From JOPF133 sp052144935 (GTDB taxonomy: Bacteria; Acidobacteriota; Terriglobia; Bryobacterales; Bryobacteraceae): DNA of 14,446 nucleotides. Position numbers and translations under genes: made by a program. The notes beneath the pieces were generated by a model. The model was given only the letters and a program-made list of their open reading frames with translations. It was not told where the DNA came from and did no database searches. The DNA lies in contig JBKQPR010000198.1 in NCBI GenBank assembly GCA_052144935.1, positions 1-14,446 on the forward strand, written 5' to 3'. This document shows positions 6,081-13,305 of this stretch, piece by piece. Each line of letters opens with the position of its first letter. The stretch's first letter is position 1.

Positions 6081-7601
6081 ATGAAGACCAACGATCGACT
6101 GGAACCAAACATATTCGTCATCTTCGGCGGCGCGGGCGACCTGACCTGGCGGAAGTTGATGCCGGCCATGTTTGACCTCTCCCAGAGCCGCACGATTCCG
6201 GCTCATTTTGCGATTATCGCGGTGGACCGCGTCGAACTGAGCGATGACGCCCTGCGCAAGCGCCTGCACGAGGGAGTCAAGCAGTTCGCAAGCTTCGGGA
6301 AAACCCCAATCAAGGAGTGGAATGAGTTCTCCAAACATATCCACTACCTGCAGGGCGATTTCAAAAGCCACGCGACCTATAAGGAACTTGGCGACCAGTG
6401 CGCCGGCTTTGAAAAGGAGTGGGCCGCCAAAGCCCATCACATTTTCTACATGGCCACGCCGCCCTCGCTGTTCGGCGAAATCCCTTCCTTCCTGAATTAT
6501 GCCGGCCTGTCGGCCAACCGGGAACAGGCCCGCCTGGTCATCGAGAAACCGATCGGTTACGACCTGGATTCGGCGCTGGCGCTGAACCGCACGCTCTCGA
6601 GCGGCTTTCAGGAATCCCAAATCTTCCGCATCGACCATTACCTGGGCAAAGAGACGGTGCAGAACATCCTGGCGTTCCGCTTTGCCAATCCGCTGTTCGA
6701 GCCGATCTGGAACCGCCGTTACGTGGATTACGTGACCATCACGGTGGCCGAAGAGGTGGGCGTGGAACACCGCGGCGGCTACTACGATGGGGCCGGCGCC
6801 CTGCGCGACATGGTGCAGAACCACCTGCTGCAACTGCTCTGTATGGTGGCCATGGAACCGATGGTCTCCTTCGAAGCCGACGAAATCCGCAACAAGAAAG
6901 TAGATGTGCTGCACGCGGTCCGGCCCATTCCATCGGACGCCGTGCATTGCTCCACGGTTCGCGGCCAGTACGGTGAGGGTTGGCTCGGCGGCCAGAAAGT
7001 ACCCGCCTATCGCCAGGAAGAGGGCGTGCCGCCCGATTCCCATACGGAGACGTTTGCGGCGTTGCGGCTCTTCGTGGACAACTGGCGCTGGCAGGACGTG
7101 CCTTTCTATCTTCGCACCGGCAAACGCCTGCCCCGCCAGGTTTCCGAAATCGCCATCCAGTTCCGCGCGGTTCCCCATCAGTCGTTTCCAACCGAGGCGA
7201 CTCTCGACTGGCAACCGTCGCGCCTCATCCTATCGATCCAGCCCGACGAGGGCATCGTGCTGCGTTTTCAGGCCAAACACCCGGGGCCGAAGATGGTGTT
7301 GCAACCGGTGGACATGCGCTTCAGCTATCGCGAGAGCTTCGCCACGCCATCGCCGGAGGCCTATGTGACGTTGCTCGCGGACGTGATCGCGGGCGATGCC
7401 ACCTTGTTCATGCGCGCCGACCAGGTGGAGGCCGCCTGGCGGATATTGATGCCGGTGCTCGATACCTGGAAAGCCAGCCCTCCCAACGATTTTCCGAATT
7501 ACGCCGCCGGCGCCTGGGGGCCCGACGCCACCCAAGGCCTGCTGGTGCAACAAGGGCATAGTTGGCCGGCCCCGGTGGAATTGGCCGCACGCCCCAAATG
7601 A
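6081..7601 (+). CDS. zwf: Glucose-6-phosphate 1-dehydrogenase
   Basis: A 506-residue enzyme oxidizing glucose-6-phosphate to 6-phosphogluconolactone with NADP+ or NAD+, the first step of the oxidative pentose phosphate pathway. The nucleotide-binding motif FGGAGDL lies at residues 15-21, RIDHYLGKE at 183-191 is the family active-site signature, and H248 in DMVQNHLLQ is the expected catalytic base. Two starts are possible. ATG 6081 has GAAGG ten bases upstream. TTG 6072, nine bases earlier, would overlap the gnd stop by four bases but has its Shine-Dalgarno too close. I prefer the ATG. No phosphogluconolactonase gene lies between or beside gnd and zwf here. Confidence 0.96.
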   Translation: MKTNDRLEPNIFVIFGGAGDLTWRKLMPAMFDLSQSRTIPAHFAIIAVDRVELSDDALRKRLHEGVKQFASFGKTPIKEWNEFSKHIHYLQGDFKSHATYKELGDQCAGFEKEWAAKAHHIFYMATPPSLFGEIPSFLNYAGLSANREQARLVIEKPIGYDLDSALALNRTLSSGFQESQIFRIDHYLGKETVQNILAFRFANPLFEPIWNRRYVDYVTITVAEEVGVEHRGGYYDGAGALRDMVQNHLLQLLCMVAMEPMVSFEADEIRNKKVDVLHAVRPIPSDAVHCSTVRGQYGEGWLGGQKVPAYRQEEGVPPDSHTETFAALRLFVDNWRWQDVPFYLRTGKRLPRQVSEIAIQFRAVPHQSFPTEATLDWQPSRLILSIQPDEGIVLRFQAKHPGPKMVLQPVDMRFSYRESFATPSPEAYVTLLADVIAGDATLFMRADQVEAAWRILMPVLDTWKASPPNDFPNYAAGAWGPDATQGLLVQQGHSWPAPVELAARPK

Positions 7602-7628
7602 AGACCTGCCGCCGCTGGAAGCCCGGCC

Positions 7629-7651
7629 GTTGGCCTTGTTGGCCGTTGGCC
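7629..7651 (+). repeat. Triple GTTGGCC direct repeat
   Basis: GTTGGCC occurs at 7629-7635, 7638-7644 and 7645-7651 in the 118-base gap between zwf and the PPIase gene. It is followed by a small CGGGG-AA-CCCCG inverted repeat (7652-7663). The function is unknown; part of it may be transcript-end structure. Confidence 0.4.
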
Positions 7652-7676
7652 CGGGGAACCCCGCGGCAGAAAATGC

Positions 7677-7682
7677 TAGAAT
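7677..7682 (+). promoter_or_regulatory. Possible -10 element for the PPIase-dedA pair
   Basis: TAGAAT lies 38 bases before the ATG, in a locally AT-rich stretch after GC-rich DNA. No good -35 hexamer is found at 16-18 bases, so this is a weak call. Confidence 0.3.
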
Positions 7683-7719
7683 AAACTTTCCCCTTTACTA
7701 CACAGGAGTTCTGTAACCC

Positions 7720-9678
7720 ATGTTCGATCTGTTTCGCAGCCGTGACAAAGCCGTGCGCATCCTGCTGGGAGCGCTTTTGCTGATGGTCGCGATCTCCATG
7801 CTGACGTACCTGGTGCCGAGCTACAACACGGGCGCCGGCGGCTCGTCGGATTCGGTCGTGGCGGAAGTCGGCCGGGACGTAATCACCCAGCTCGACGTCC
7901 AGCGCTCAATTCAGAACACCATGCGCGGCCGGCAGATTCCGGCGGAGATTCTGCCCAACTACATCCCGCAGATTCTGCAGCAGTTGATTACCGAGCACGC
8001 CCTCACCTACGAAGCCCAGCGGCTGGGCTTCGAAGTGACCAACCAGCAACTCGGCGATTTCATCGCGCAGAGCATCCCGAACCTGTTTCAGGGAGGCAAG
8101 TTCGTGGGCAAGGCCGCCTACGCCTCGATGCTGGCGCAGCAGAACATGACCATGGAAGAGTTCGAGAGCGGCATGCGGCGCCAGTTGATGATGGACCGGC
8201 TGCACAGCATTGCCCTGGAAGGAATCGTCGTGTCTCCGGCGGAGATCGAGAAGGCCTACCGCGACAAGAACGAGCAAATCAAGATTCAATACGTCAAGCT
8301 GTCCGCGGACAAGTACAAGAAGGAAGCCGAGCCGACCCTGGAGGAGATGCAGACTTACTTCAAGACCAACGCCTCGCGCTACAGCGTCCCGGAGAGCAAG
8401 AACCTGGTGGTGCTGGTGGCCGATCAGGGCAAGCTGGAACAGACTCTGAACCCCACCGACGCCGACCTGCACCGGCAGTACACCCAGAACATGGACAGTT
8501 TCCGGATGCCGGAGCAGGTCAAGATACGGCACATCCTGCTGATGACGCAAGGCAAGCCTCCGGCCGACGAGGCCAAGATCAAGGCGCAGGCCGAAGACCT
8601 CCTGAAGCAGGTCCGCGCGGGCGCCAATTTCGGCGACCTGGTGAAGAAGTACTCCGAAGATCCCGGCTCGAAGGACAAGGGCGGCGAGTACACCGTCCAG
8701 CACAACGGTCAGATGGTCAAGGAGTTCGAGGACGCCGCCTTCCGGCTCAAGCCGGGCGAAAGCGACCTGATCAAGACCTCCTACGGCTACCACGTGGTGC
8801 AGGTGATGCAGCACGACCAGCCGCGCGTGAAGCCGTTCGACGAGGTCAAGGGCGACCTGCTCGCCGAGTGGCGCAAGCAGAAGGCCGCCGACCTGATGCA
8901 GCAGATCTCGGACCAGGTGCAGCAGGCCTTCCAGAAGGATCCGTCGCATCCCGAAAAGATCGCGGCGCAGTTCAATATGGACGTGGTGCGGGCCGACAAC
9001 GTACAACCTGGCAAACCCGTGCCGGACATTGGCTCCAACCCGGATTTCGACCAAGCCATTGCAGCGCTGAAACAGGGTGAAGTTTCGCAGCCGGTCGCGC
9101 TGGCGGGCAATAAGCTGGCCATCGCCGAACTGACCGGCATGGTGCCCTCGCGGCCCAACACCTTCGACGAAGTGAAGGACCAGGTGAAGGACACCATGAC
9201 CACCAGCCGCGTGCAGGCCAAGGTGCAGCAACATGCACAGGAACTGCTGGACAAAGCCAAGGCGATGGGCGGCGACCTCGAAAAGGCTGCCAAGGCGATG
9301 GGGCTGGAGGTGAAGGTTTCCGCCGATTTCACGCGCAACGGAACAGTCACCCCGGAAAAGGCGGCCCCAGGTGACGCAGGCTTGGGGTCGGCCGCCTATG
9401 TGCAGGAGGGGTTCGGCAAGCCCGATGGCACGCTGCTGGGGCCGATCGCCACTCCCGACGCCACGGTGGTGGCCAAAGTGCTGGCGCATGAGGATCCCGA
9501 TATGTCGAAGCTGCCGGCCGAGCGCGTGCAGCTTCGCGACGAGATCAAGAGGCAGCGGGCCAACGATCGCGCCACGCTCTTCGATGCGGGGGTGCGGGAC
9601 CAGTTGATCAAGGAAGGGAAAATCAAAGTCCATCAGGACGTGGTCGCCCGGCTGATCAATAACTATCGGTCCAGTTAG
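7720..9678 (+). CDS. Membrane-anchored peptidyl-prolyl isomerase, SurA/PpiD-like
   Basis: A 652-residue periplasmic folding factor resembling PpiD (623 residues in E. coli). A short charged cytoplasmic tail (FRSRDKAVR) leads into one transmembrane segment at about residues 12-33 (ILLGALLLMVAISMLTYLVP). A SurA_N-type helical chaperone domain follows to about residue 200 (VAEVGRDVITQLDVQRSIQ opens it). One parvulin domain spans about 265-365, with the paired histidines H271 (IRHILL) and H358 (GYHVVQV) and the typical YSEDPGSKDKGGE. A long helical C-terminal region follows. In the family, PpiD acts at the inner-membrane exit of the Sec translocon. AGGAG at 7704-7708 precedes the ATG by 11 bases. 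The dedA gene begins 18 bases after the stop codon, so the two probably share a transcript. Confidence 0.92.
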   Translation: MFDLFRSRDKAVRILLGALLLMVAISMLTYLVPSYNTGAGGSSDSVVAEVGRDVITQLDVQRSIQNTMRGRQIPAEILPNYIPQILQQLITEHALTYEAQRLGFEVTNQQLGDFIAQSIPNLFQGGKFVGKAAYASMLAQQNMTMEEFESGMRRQLMMDRLHSIALEGIVVSPAEIEKAYRDKNEQIKIQYVKLSADKYKKEAEPTLEEMQTYFKTNASRYSVPESKNLVVLVADQGKLEQTLNPTDADLHRQYTQNMDSFRMPEQVKIRHILLMTQGKPPADEAKIKAQAEDLLKQVRAGANFGDLVKKYSEDPGSKDKGGEYTVQHNGQMVKEFEDAAFRLKPGESDLIKTSYGYHVVQVMQHDQPRVKPFDEVKGDLLAEWRKQKAADLMQQISDQVQQAFQKDPSHPEKIAAQFNMDVVRADNVQPGKPVPDIGSNPDFDQAIAALKQGEVSQPVALAGNKLAIAELTGMVPSRPNTFDEVKDQVKDTMTTSRVQAKVQQHAQELLDKAKAMGGDLEKAAKAMGLEVKVSADFTRNGTVTPEKAAPGDAGLGSAAYVQEGFGKPDGTLLGPIATPDATVVAKVLAHEDPDMSKLPAERVQLRDEIKRQRANDRATLFDAGVRDQLIKEGKIKVHQDVVARLINNYRSS

Positions 9679-9696
9679 CCGGCGCCCGGCCACTCG

Positions 9697-10365
9697 ATGA
9701 TTCAAAGCCTGATCGATTTTCTGCGGTCGCTGACCGACCCCGAGCGGCTCATCCATCTATTGAGCACGCTGCTTTCCGGCTGGTTGGGTTACGCCGCGCT
9801 GGCGGGCCTGGTTTTCTCGGAGACGGGGCTGCTGGTAGGCTTGGTGATTCCCGGCGATTCGCTGCTGTTCACCGTGGGCGTGGTGGCCGGCGCCGGGCAA
9901 TTGAATATCGTCGCGGTAAATGCGCTTCTGATGGCGGCGGCCATCGCAGGCGATTCCACCGGCTACCTGCTGGGGCGCAAAACCGGACCGCGGATCTTCA
10001 GCCGCCCGGATTCGCGCCTCTTCAAGCAGGAATATGTCGCCCGCACGCGGGCCTTCTACCAGCGCTACGGCGGCAAGACCATCATGTTCGCGCGCTTCGT
10101 GCCCATCGTGAGGACCTTCGCGGCGTTTCTGGCCGGAGTTGGCGAGATGCCCTACTTGAAGTTCCTGCCGTTCAGCCTCGCGGGCGGCATCGGATCGGTG
10201 TTCCTGCTCACCGTGCTCGGGTACGAGCTTGGCAGCGTGCCGCTCGTCAGGCGCTATTTCGATATAGTGATCTTGCTGATTATCTTCGTTTCGCTGCTGC
10301 CCACCATCGTCGAAGTGACGCGTGGCTTGCGGGAGCGCAAGGCCAAGAGGGTGCAGCAGGGGTAG
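9697..10365 (+). CDS. DedA-family (VTT/SNARE-associated) membrane protein
   Basis: A 222-residue polytopic inner-membrane protein. The family signatures are clear: E42 in FSETGLLVGLVIPGDSLLF (PGDS at 52-55), the re-entrant-loop region, and FARFVPIVRTFAAFLAGVGE (131-150) with R133 and R139. Hydrophobic segments occur at about 29-50, 53-85, 152-178 and 187-206. DedA proteins are linked to lipid (undecaprenyl phosphate or phospholipid) translocation and membrane-potential maintenance; the exact substrate cannot be read here. The gene follows the PPIase closely, and no good Shine-Dalgarno is visible before the ATG. Its last codons (VQQG-stop) lie inside a sequence that is repeated upstream of the third Uma2 copy. 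Confidence 0.92.
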   Translation: MIQSLIDFLRSLTDPERLIHLLSTLLSGWLGYAALAGLVFSETGLLVGLVIPGDSLLFTVGVVAGAGQLNIVAVNALLMAAAIAGDSTGYLLGRKTGPRIFSRPDSRLFKQEYVARTRAFYQRYGGKTIMFARFVPIVRTFAAFLAGVGEMPYLKFLPFSLAGGIGSVFLLTVLGYELGSVPLVRRYFDIVILLIIFVSLLPTIVEVTRGLRERKAKRVQQG

Positions 10366-10379
10366 CGGCGCGAGGTAAG

Positions 10380-10961
10380 ATGATGGATGCCATGGGCACG
10401 ACCACTACCACCACCACCGCCATGACTTTCGAGCAGTTCGAGCAACTGCCGGACGAACCCAACAAACTCGAGTTGATCGATGGGGAGCTGATCCGCATGC
10501 CGCCTGCATTCACGCAACACATGAGAATCTCGCAGCGAATCTGGAGGACTCTCGAACACGCCCTCCTGGATCTCCAGGCGCAGGGGCGCGCCAGCGAGTT
10601 GGGCGAGGTATGCCACGAGTTTGGCTATCGTGTGGGTCCACACTGGCTGATTCCGGACGTGAGCATCACGCACGCCGGGCAGGCCGAAGATAAATATCTG
10701 GAGGGCGCCCCCGCCTTGGCGGTCGAGGTGATCTCCAGGCGCAATACCGCCAAGATCATGCAGCGGAAGGTGACGTTATACATGAAATATGGCGGCCGCG
10801 AAGCCTGGCTGTTCTATCCGCGCACCAGACTGGTGACGATCCATCGCGGCAGGACGGCCGTGGAAATGGAAGGCACCCTGACCAGCGAGTTGCTGCCGGG
10901 AGTGGCGATCGATCTGGCTGAAATCTTCGGCGCGCCACCCGCCAAGTCCGGAACCCGCTGA
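10380..10961 (+). CDS. Uma2-family PD-(D/E)XK endonuclease-like protein, copy 1
   Basis: A 193-residue member of the Uma2 (DUF820) family, whose fold is that of restriction-type nucleases; the biological role of the family is largely unknown. MTFEQFEQLPDEPNKLELIDGEL is the usual opening. The predicted catalytic residues are D92 (PDVSI), E116 (AVEVIS) and K130 (QRKVTLYMKYG), followed by EAWLFYP. The N-terminus carries an odd run of seven threonines encoded by ACC repeats, before the methionine (residue 15) where most relatives begin. ATG 10380 and ATG 10383 are both possible; GAGG at 10372-10375 is better spaced (7 bases) for the second. It starts 14 bases after dedA and may be read through from it. 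Copy 2 is identical to it outside residues 45-96. Confidence 0.88.
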   Translation: MMDAMGTTTTTTTAMTFEQFEQLPDEPNKLELIDGELIRMPPAFTQHMRISQRIWRTLEHALLDLQAQGRASELGEVCHEFGYRVGPHWLIPDVSITHAGQAEDKYLEGAPALAVEVISRRNTAKIMQRKVTLYMKYGGREAWLFYPRTRLVTIHRGRTAVEMEGTLTSELLPGVAIDLAEIFGAPPAKSGTR

Positions 10962-11048
10962 ACGCGGCAGGATGAGCGCCCCACGGCGGCGCCCCTCACG
11001 GGCCTGCCATGGACGCAGGCGGCGTTTCGTCAAGGACAGGGGTGTAAG

Positions 11049-11630
11049 ATGATGGATGCCATGGGCACGACCACTACCACCACCACCGCCATGACTTTCG
11101 AGCAGTTCGAGCAACTGCCGGACGAACCCAACAAGCTGGAGCTGATCGATGGGGAGCTGATCCGCATGCCGCCCGCATTCATCCAACACATGAGAATCAC
11201 CTTGCGCCTCTACGAGACTCTCAAAGGCGCCCTCCTGGATCTCCAGGCGCAGGGGCGCGCTCGCGAGTTGGGCGAGGTACTCTGCGAGACGGGCTGTCGT
11301 GTGGGTCCACACTGGCTGATCCCGGACGTGAGCGTCACGCACGCCGGACAGGCCGAAGATAAATATCTGGAGGGCGCCCCCGCCCTGGCGGTCGAGGTGA
11401 TCTCCAGGCGCAATACCGCCAAGATCATGCAGCGGAAGGTGACGTTGTACATGAAATATGGCGGCCGCGAAGCCTGGCTGTTCTATCCGCGCACCAGACT
11501 GGTGACGATCCATCGCGGCAGGACGGCCGTGGAAATGGAAGGCACACTGACCAGCGAGTTGCTGCCGGGAGTGGCGATCGATCTGGCTGAAATCTTCGGC
11601 GCGCCACCCGCCAAGTCCGGAACCCGCTGA
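11049..11630 (+). CDS. Uma2-family PD-(D/E)XK endonuclease-like protein, copy 2
   Basis: A 193-residue paralogue of copy 1 with the same D92, E116 and K130 set and the same threonine run. Residues 1-44 and 97-193 are identical to copy 1. All 14 substitutions fall at positions 45-96 (for example 51-56 SQRIWR becomes TLRLYE). AGGGG sits six bases before the first of two ATGs. Its upstream sequence looks like that of copy 1 with an internal loss between two GGTA-type motifs (caggggt-gtaag). It is apparently intact and could be co-transcribed with copy 1. Confidence 0.87.
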   Translation: MMDAMGTTTTTTTAMTFEQFEQLPDEPNKLELIDGELIRMPPAFIQHMRITLRLYETLKGALLDLQAQGRARELGEVLCETGCRVGPHWLIPDVSVTHAGQAEDKYLEGAPALAVEVISRRNTAKIMQRKVTLYMKYGGREAWLFYPRTRLVTIHRGRTAVEMEGTLTSELLPGVAIDLAEIFGAPPAKSGTR

Positions 11631-11783
11631 ACGCGGCCGGATGAGCGCTTACCCGGTTTGGGCATAATGCCGGAAGGCGGTTGGCGGGCGGGGTGGGGTG
11701 CCCCCTGGCGCTGGGAGCGCATCTGCCCTGGGACGCCGGCAGCGGGCGCATCCCACCTCCCACGGTAGAGATACAGAATGGCC

Positions 11784-12116
11784 TCAGGGTCTTCTCACCC
11801 ATTTTTGGCCGGGCTCACGAAGGACACGACGGATAAATAATGTCACCAGAATAATCCAGAAGATCCAATGGGCAATGGTGAACGAAAGGCGCATTTGGAT
11901 GTTTGTGAAGCTGCCGGCAGCGCGGCCGGTAATAAGGAAATCAAACAAGTGCTCCCCGAAAAAAGCCAAGGCCAAGGCGGCAAGTGTACCACCGGCGATT
12001 GCTCCAAAACCGTTCCGCACCCGGCCGAACAGGCTCGTTCTTGTAACAAAGGCTCCACAGCCATTGCAGACGGTTGCGCGGTCATCTATGGTTTTACGGC
12101 AGAACGGGCATTCCAT
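11784..12116 (-). CDS. Small zinc-ribbon membrane protein
   Basis: A 110-residue protein on the minus strand, between Uma2 copies 2 and 3. C3, C6, C17 and C20 (CPFC and CNGC) form an N-terminal zinc ribbon. Two hydrophobic segments follow, at about residues 36-62 (GTLAALALAFFGEHLFDFLI) and 76-96 (LSFTIAHWIFWIILVTLFI), then a basic tail (RRVLREPGQKWVRRP). The ribbon would face the cytoplasm if the tail does too. AAGGAG lies nine bases before ATG 12116-12114, supporting the start. Proteins of this layout are common but functionally uncharacterized. It does not resemble the Uma2 genes around it and is read against them. Confidence 0.75.
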   Translation of the reverse strand: MECPFCRKTIDDRATVCNGCGAFVTRTSLFGRVRNGFGAIAGGTLAALALAFFGEHLFDFLITGRAAGSFTNIQMRLSFTIAHWIFWIILVTLFIRRVLREPGQKWVRRP

Positions 12117-12146
12117 TAGCGAAGGCTCCTTCTTGAAGTCTTGAAT

Positions 12147-12178
12147 CGCTCACAGTTGTTCCGCTCGTGAGCGGTTTT
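12147..12178. terminator. Two mutually exclusive hairpins, one followed by TTTT
   Basis: CCGCTC (12161-12166) pairs with GAGCGG (12169-12174) and is followed by TTTT on the plus strand. Alternatively CGCTCAC (12147-12153) pairs with GTGAGCG (12167-12173). The two folds share their 3' arm. It lies between the divergently read zinc-ribbon gene and Uma2 copy 3. It may be a weak terminator or part of a control region; the T run is short. Confidence 0.35.
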
Positions 12179-12218
12179 GCGAGGTCCGGCGACCTATGCC
12201 AACATATCGGCCACACAT
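12150..12218 (-). pseudogene. Possible remnant of an SRAP (YedK/HMCES-like) gene start
   Basis: A 22-codon frame begins MCGRYV and continues GIGRRTSQNRSRAEQL before a stop. SRAP-domain proteins, which crosslink to abasic sites through Cys2, nearly always start MCGRY, and many then continue with a basic helix of the RRSDKQRIAE kind that the remnant loosely resembles. The match is short and nothing of the rest of the domain follows, so this is at most a decayed 5' fragment and could be chance. Confidence 0.25.
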
Positions 12219-12316
12219 AGCGTTCTCTTTAGGCTTCCGACCATTTGCGGCCATGGATGGCCCTGGCGGCGGGGATCGGCGCCGGCGGAGCAGCAGGGGT
12301 AGCCGCGCGAGGTAAG

Positions 12317-12888
12317 ATGATGGATGCCATGGGCACGACCAGCACCTCCATGACGTTCGAGCAGTTCGAGCAACTGCCGGACGAACCCAACAAGCTGGAA
12401 CTGATCGATGGGGAGCTGATCCGCATGCCGCCCGCATTCATCCAACACATGAGAATCACGCTGCGCCTCTTCAGGACCCTCGAACGCGCCCTCCTGGATC
12501 TCCAGGCCCAGGGGCACGCTCGCGAGTTGGGCGAGGTGTTTTGCGAGACGGGTTATCGTGTGGGCCCAAACTGGCTGATTCCGGACGTGAGCATCACGCA
12601 CGCCGGGCAGGCGGAAGATAAATATCTGGAGGGCGCCCCGCCCTGGCGGTCGAAGTGATGTCCAGGCGCAATACCGCCGAGATCATGCAGCGGAAGGTGA
12701 CGCTGTACATGAAATATGGCGGCCGCGAAGCCTGGCTGTTCTATCCGCGCGGCAAACTGGTGACGATCCATCGCGGCAGGACCGCGGTCGAAGTGGAAGG
12801 CACCCTGACCAGCGAGCTGCTGCCGGGAGTGGAGATCGATTTGGCTGAAATCTTCGGCGCGCCACCCGCCAAGTCCGGAGCCCGCTGA
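12317..12888 (+). pseudogene. Uma2-family copy 3, frameshifted
   Basis: The sequence aligns with copies 1 and 2 throughout but is 10 bases shorter: nine from three codons missing in the threonine run (TTSTSMT), and one from a C run where copies 1 and 2 have CCCCC and this copy has CCCC (12636-12639). The first frame ends at TGA 12656-12658 after EGAPPWRSK. The downstream part continues in the next frame from a GTG at 12655 that overlaps that stop as GTGA. The N-terminal piece keeps the motif aspartate. The C-terminal piece keeps the lysine. The catalytic glutamate codon (GAA 12652-12654) is read by neither, so no nuclease activity is expected unless the ribosome slips. An assembly or sequencing error at the C run is the alternative. 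Confidence 0.85.
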
Positions 12889-12924
12889 ACGGGCAGGATT
12901 GCCGCCACACTCCTCAATCACGGG

Positions 12925-13305
12925 TTACTGGACCGGAGGCGCAACCGCGGGGTGAAGCCGGTCGCCCAGGCCGAGGAACACCGTCAGCCCCTCATCGATC
13001 GCGTCGATCTCTTCGCGCGCAAGTTCACCGAACACGGTCCGGACACGCCGCTTGTCGACGGATCGCAGGTGGTCGATCAGCGCGAAGGACCTTTTGGCGA
13101 GACCGCTCCTGCCGGGCGCGAGATGTGGATACAGAGAACCCTCGCCAGGAGTGGCCGAGACAGGCACTACGCAAACCAGTGGAAAGCGCTGGTCGCTGAT
13201 AACGTCCGGATCGCTTACGACGATGCAGGGTCTGACGCCGCGTTGTTCGTGTCCCACCGTAGGATCGAGCTCGACGACGACCACGGAGCCGCGACCGAGC
13301 CTCAC
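12925..13305 (-). CDS. mazF: MazF/PemK-type toxin (mRNA interferase)
   Basis: A 126-residue protein of the MazF/PemK family, which cleaves mRNA at short sequences to halt growth until bound by antitoxin. RGSVVVVELDPTVGHEQ at residues 5-21 is the typical first strand pair and loop, followed by RPCIVVS (25-31) and VVPVSAT (46-52). R25 and T52 match the expected active-site positions. The C-terminal dozen residues (GDRLHPAVAPPVQ) extend slightly past the usual length. I chose GTG 13305 because it overlaps the antitoxin stop by four bases (GTGA), GGAGG lies seven bases upstream inside the antitoxin gene, and the family homology starts here. The frame is open further upstream, but that part is an antisense-like arginine/glycine run. 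It converges with Uma2 copy 3, 36 bases apart. Confidence 0.9.
   Translation of the reverse strand: MRLGRGSVVVVELDPTVGHEQRGVRPCIVVSDPDVISDQRFPLVCVVPVSATPGEGSLYPHLAPGRSGLAKRSFALIDHLRSVDKRRVRTVFGELAREEIDAIDEGLTVFLGLGDRLHPAVAPPVQ

Larger units (their letters stand above)
10350..12898 (+). repeat. Three-copy repeat carrying Uma2 genes
   Basis: Homologous units occupy about 10350-10979, 11035-11648 and 12287-12898. Copies 1 and 3 share sequence from GCAGCAGGGGTAG (10353-10365 and 12290-12302) onward, so the repeat starts within the 3' end of dedA. Copies 1 and 2 share aacgcgg(c/a or c)ggatgagcgc past their stop codons. Copies 1 and 2 are separated by 87 bases with no gene; copy 3 is 686 bases beyond copy 2, with a zinc-ribbon gene between them on the other strand. 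Confidence 0.85.

Noticed and set aside
12174..12190. Partial resemblance of TTTTGCGA here to the terminal repeat of the element at 1-392
   Set aside because: Only eight bases match exactly before the sequences diverge, which is expected by chance in this length of DNA.
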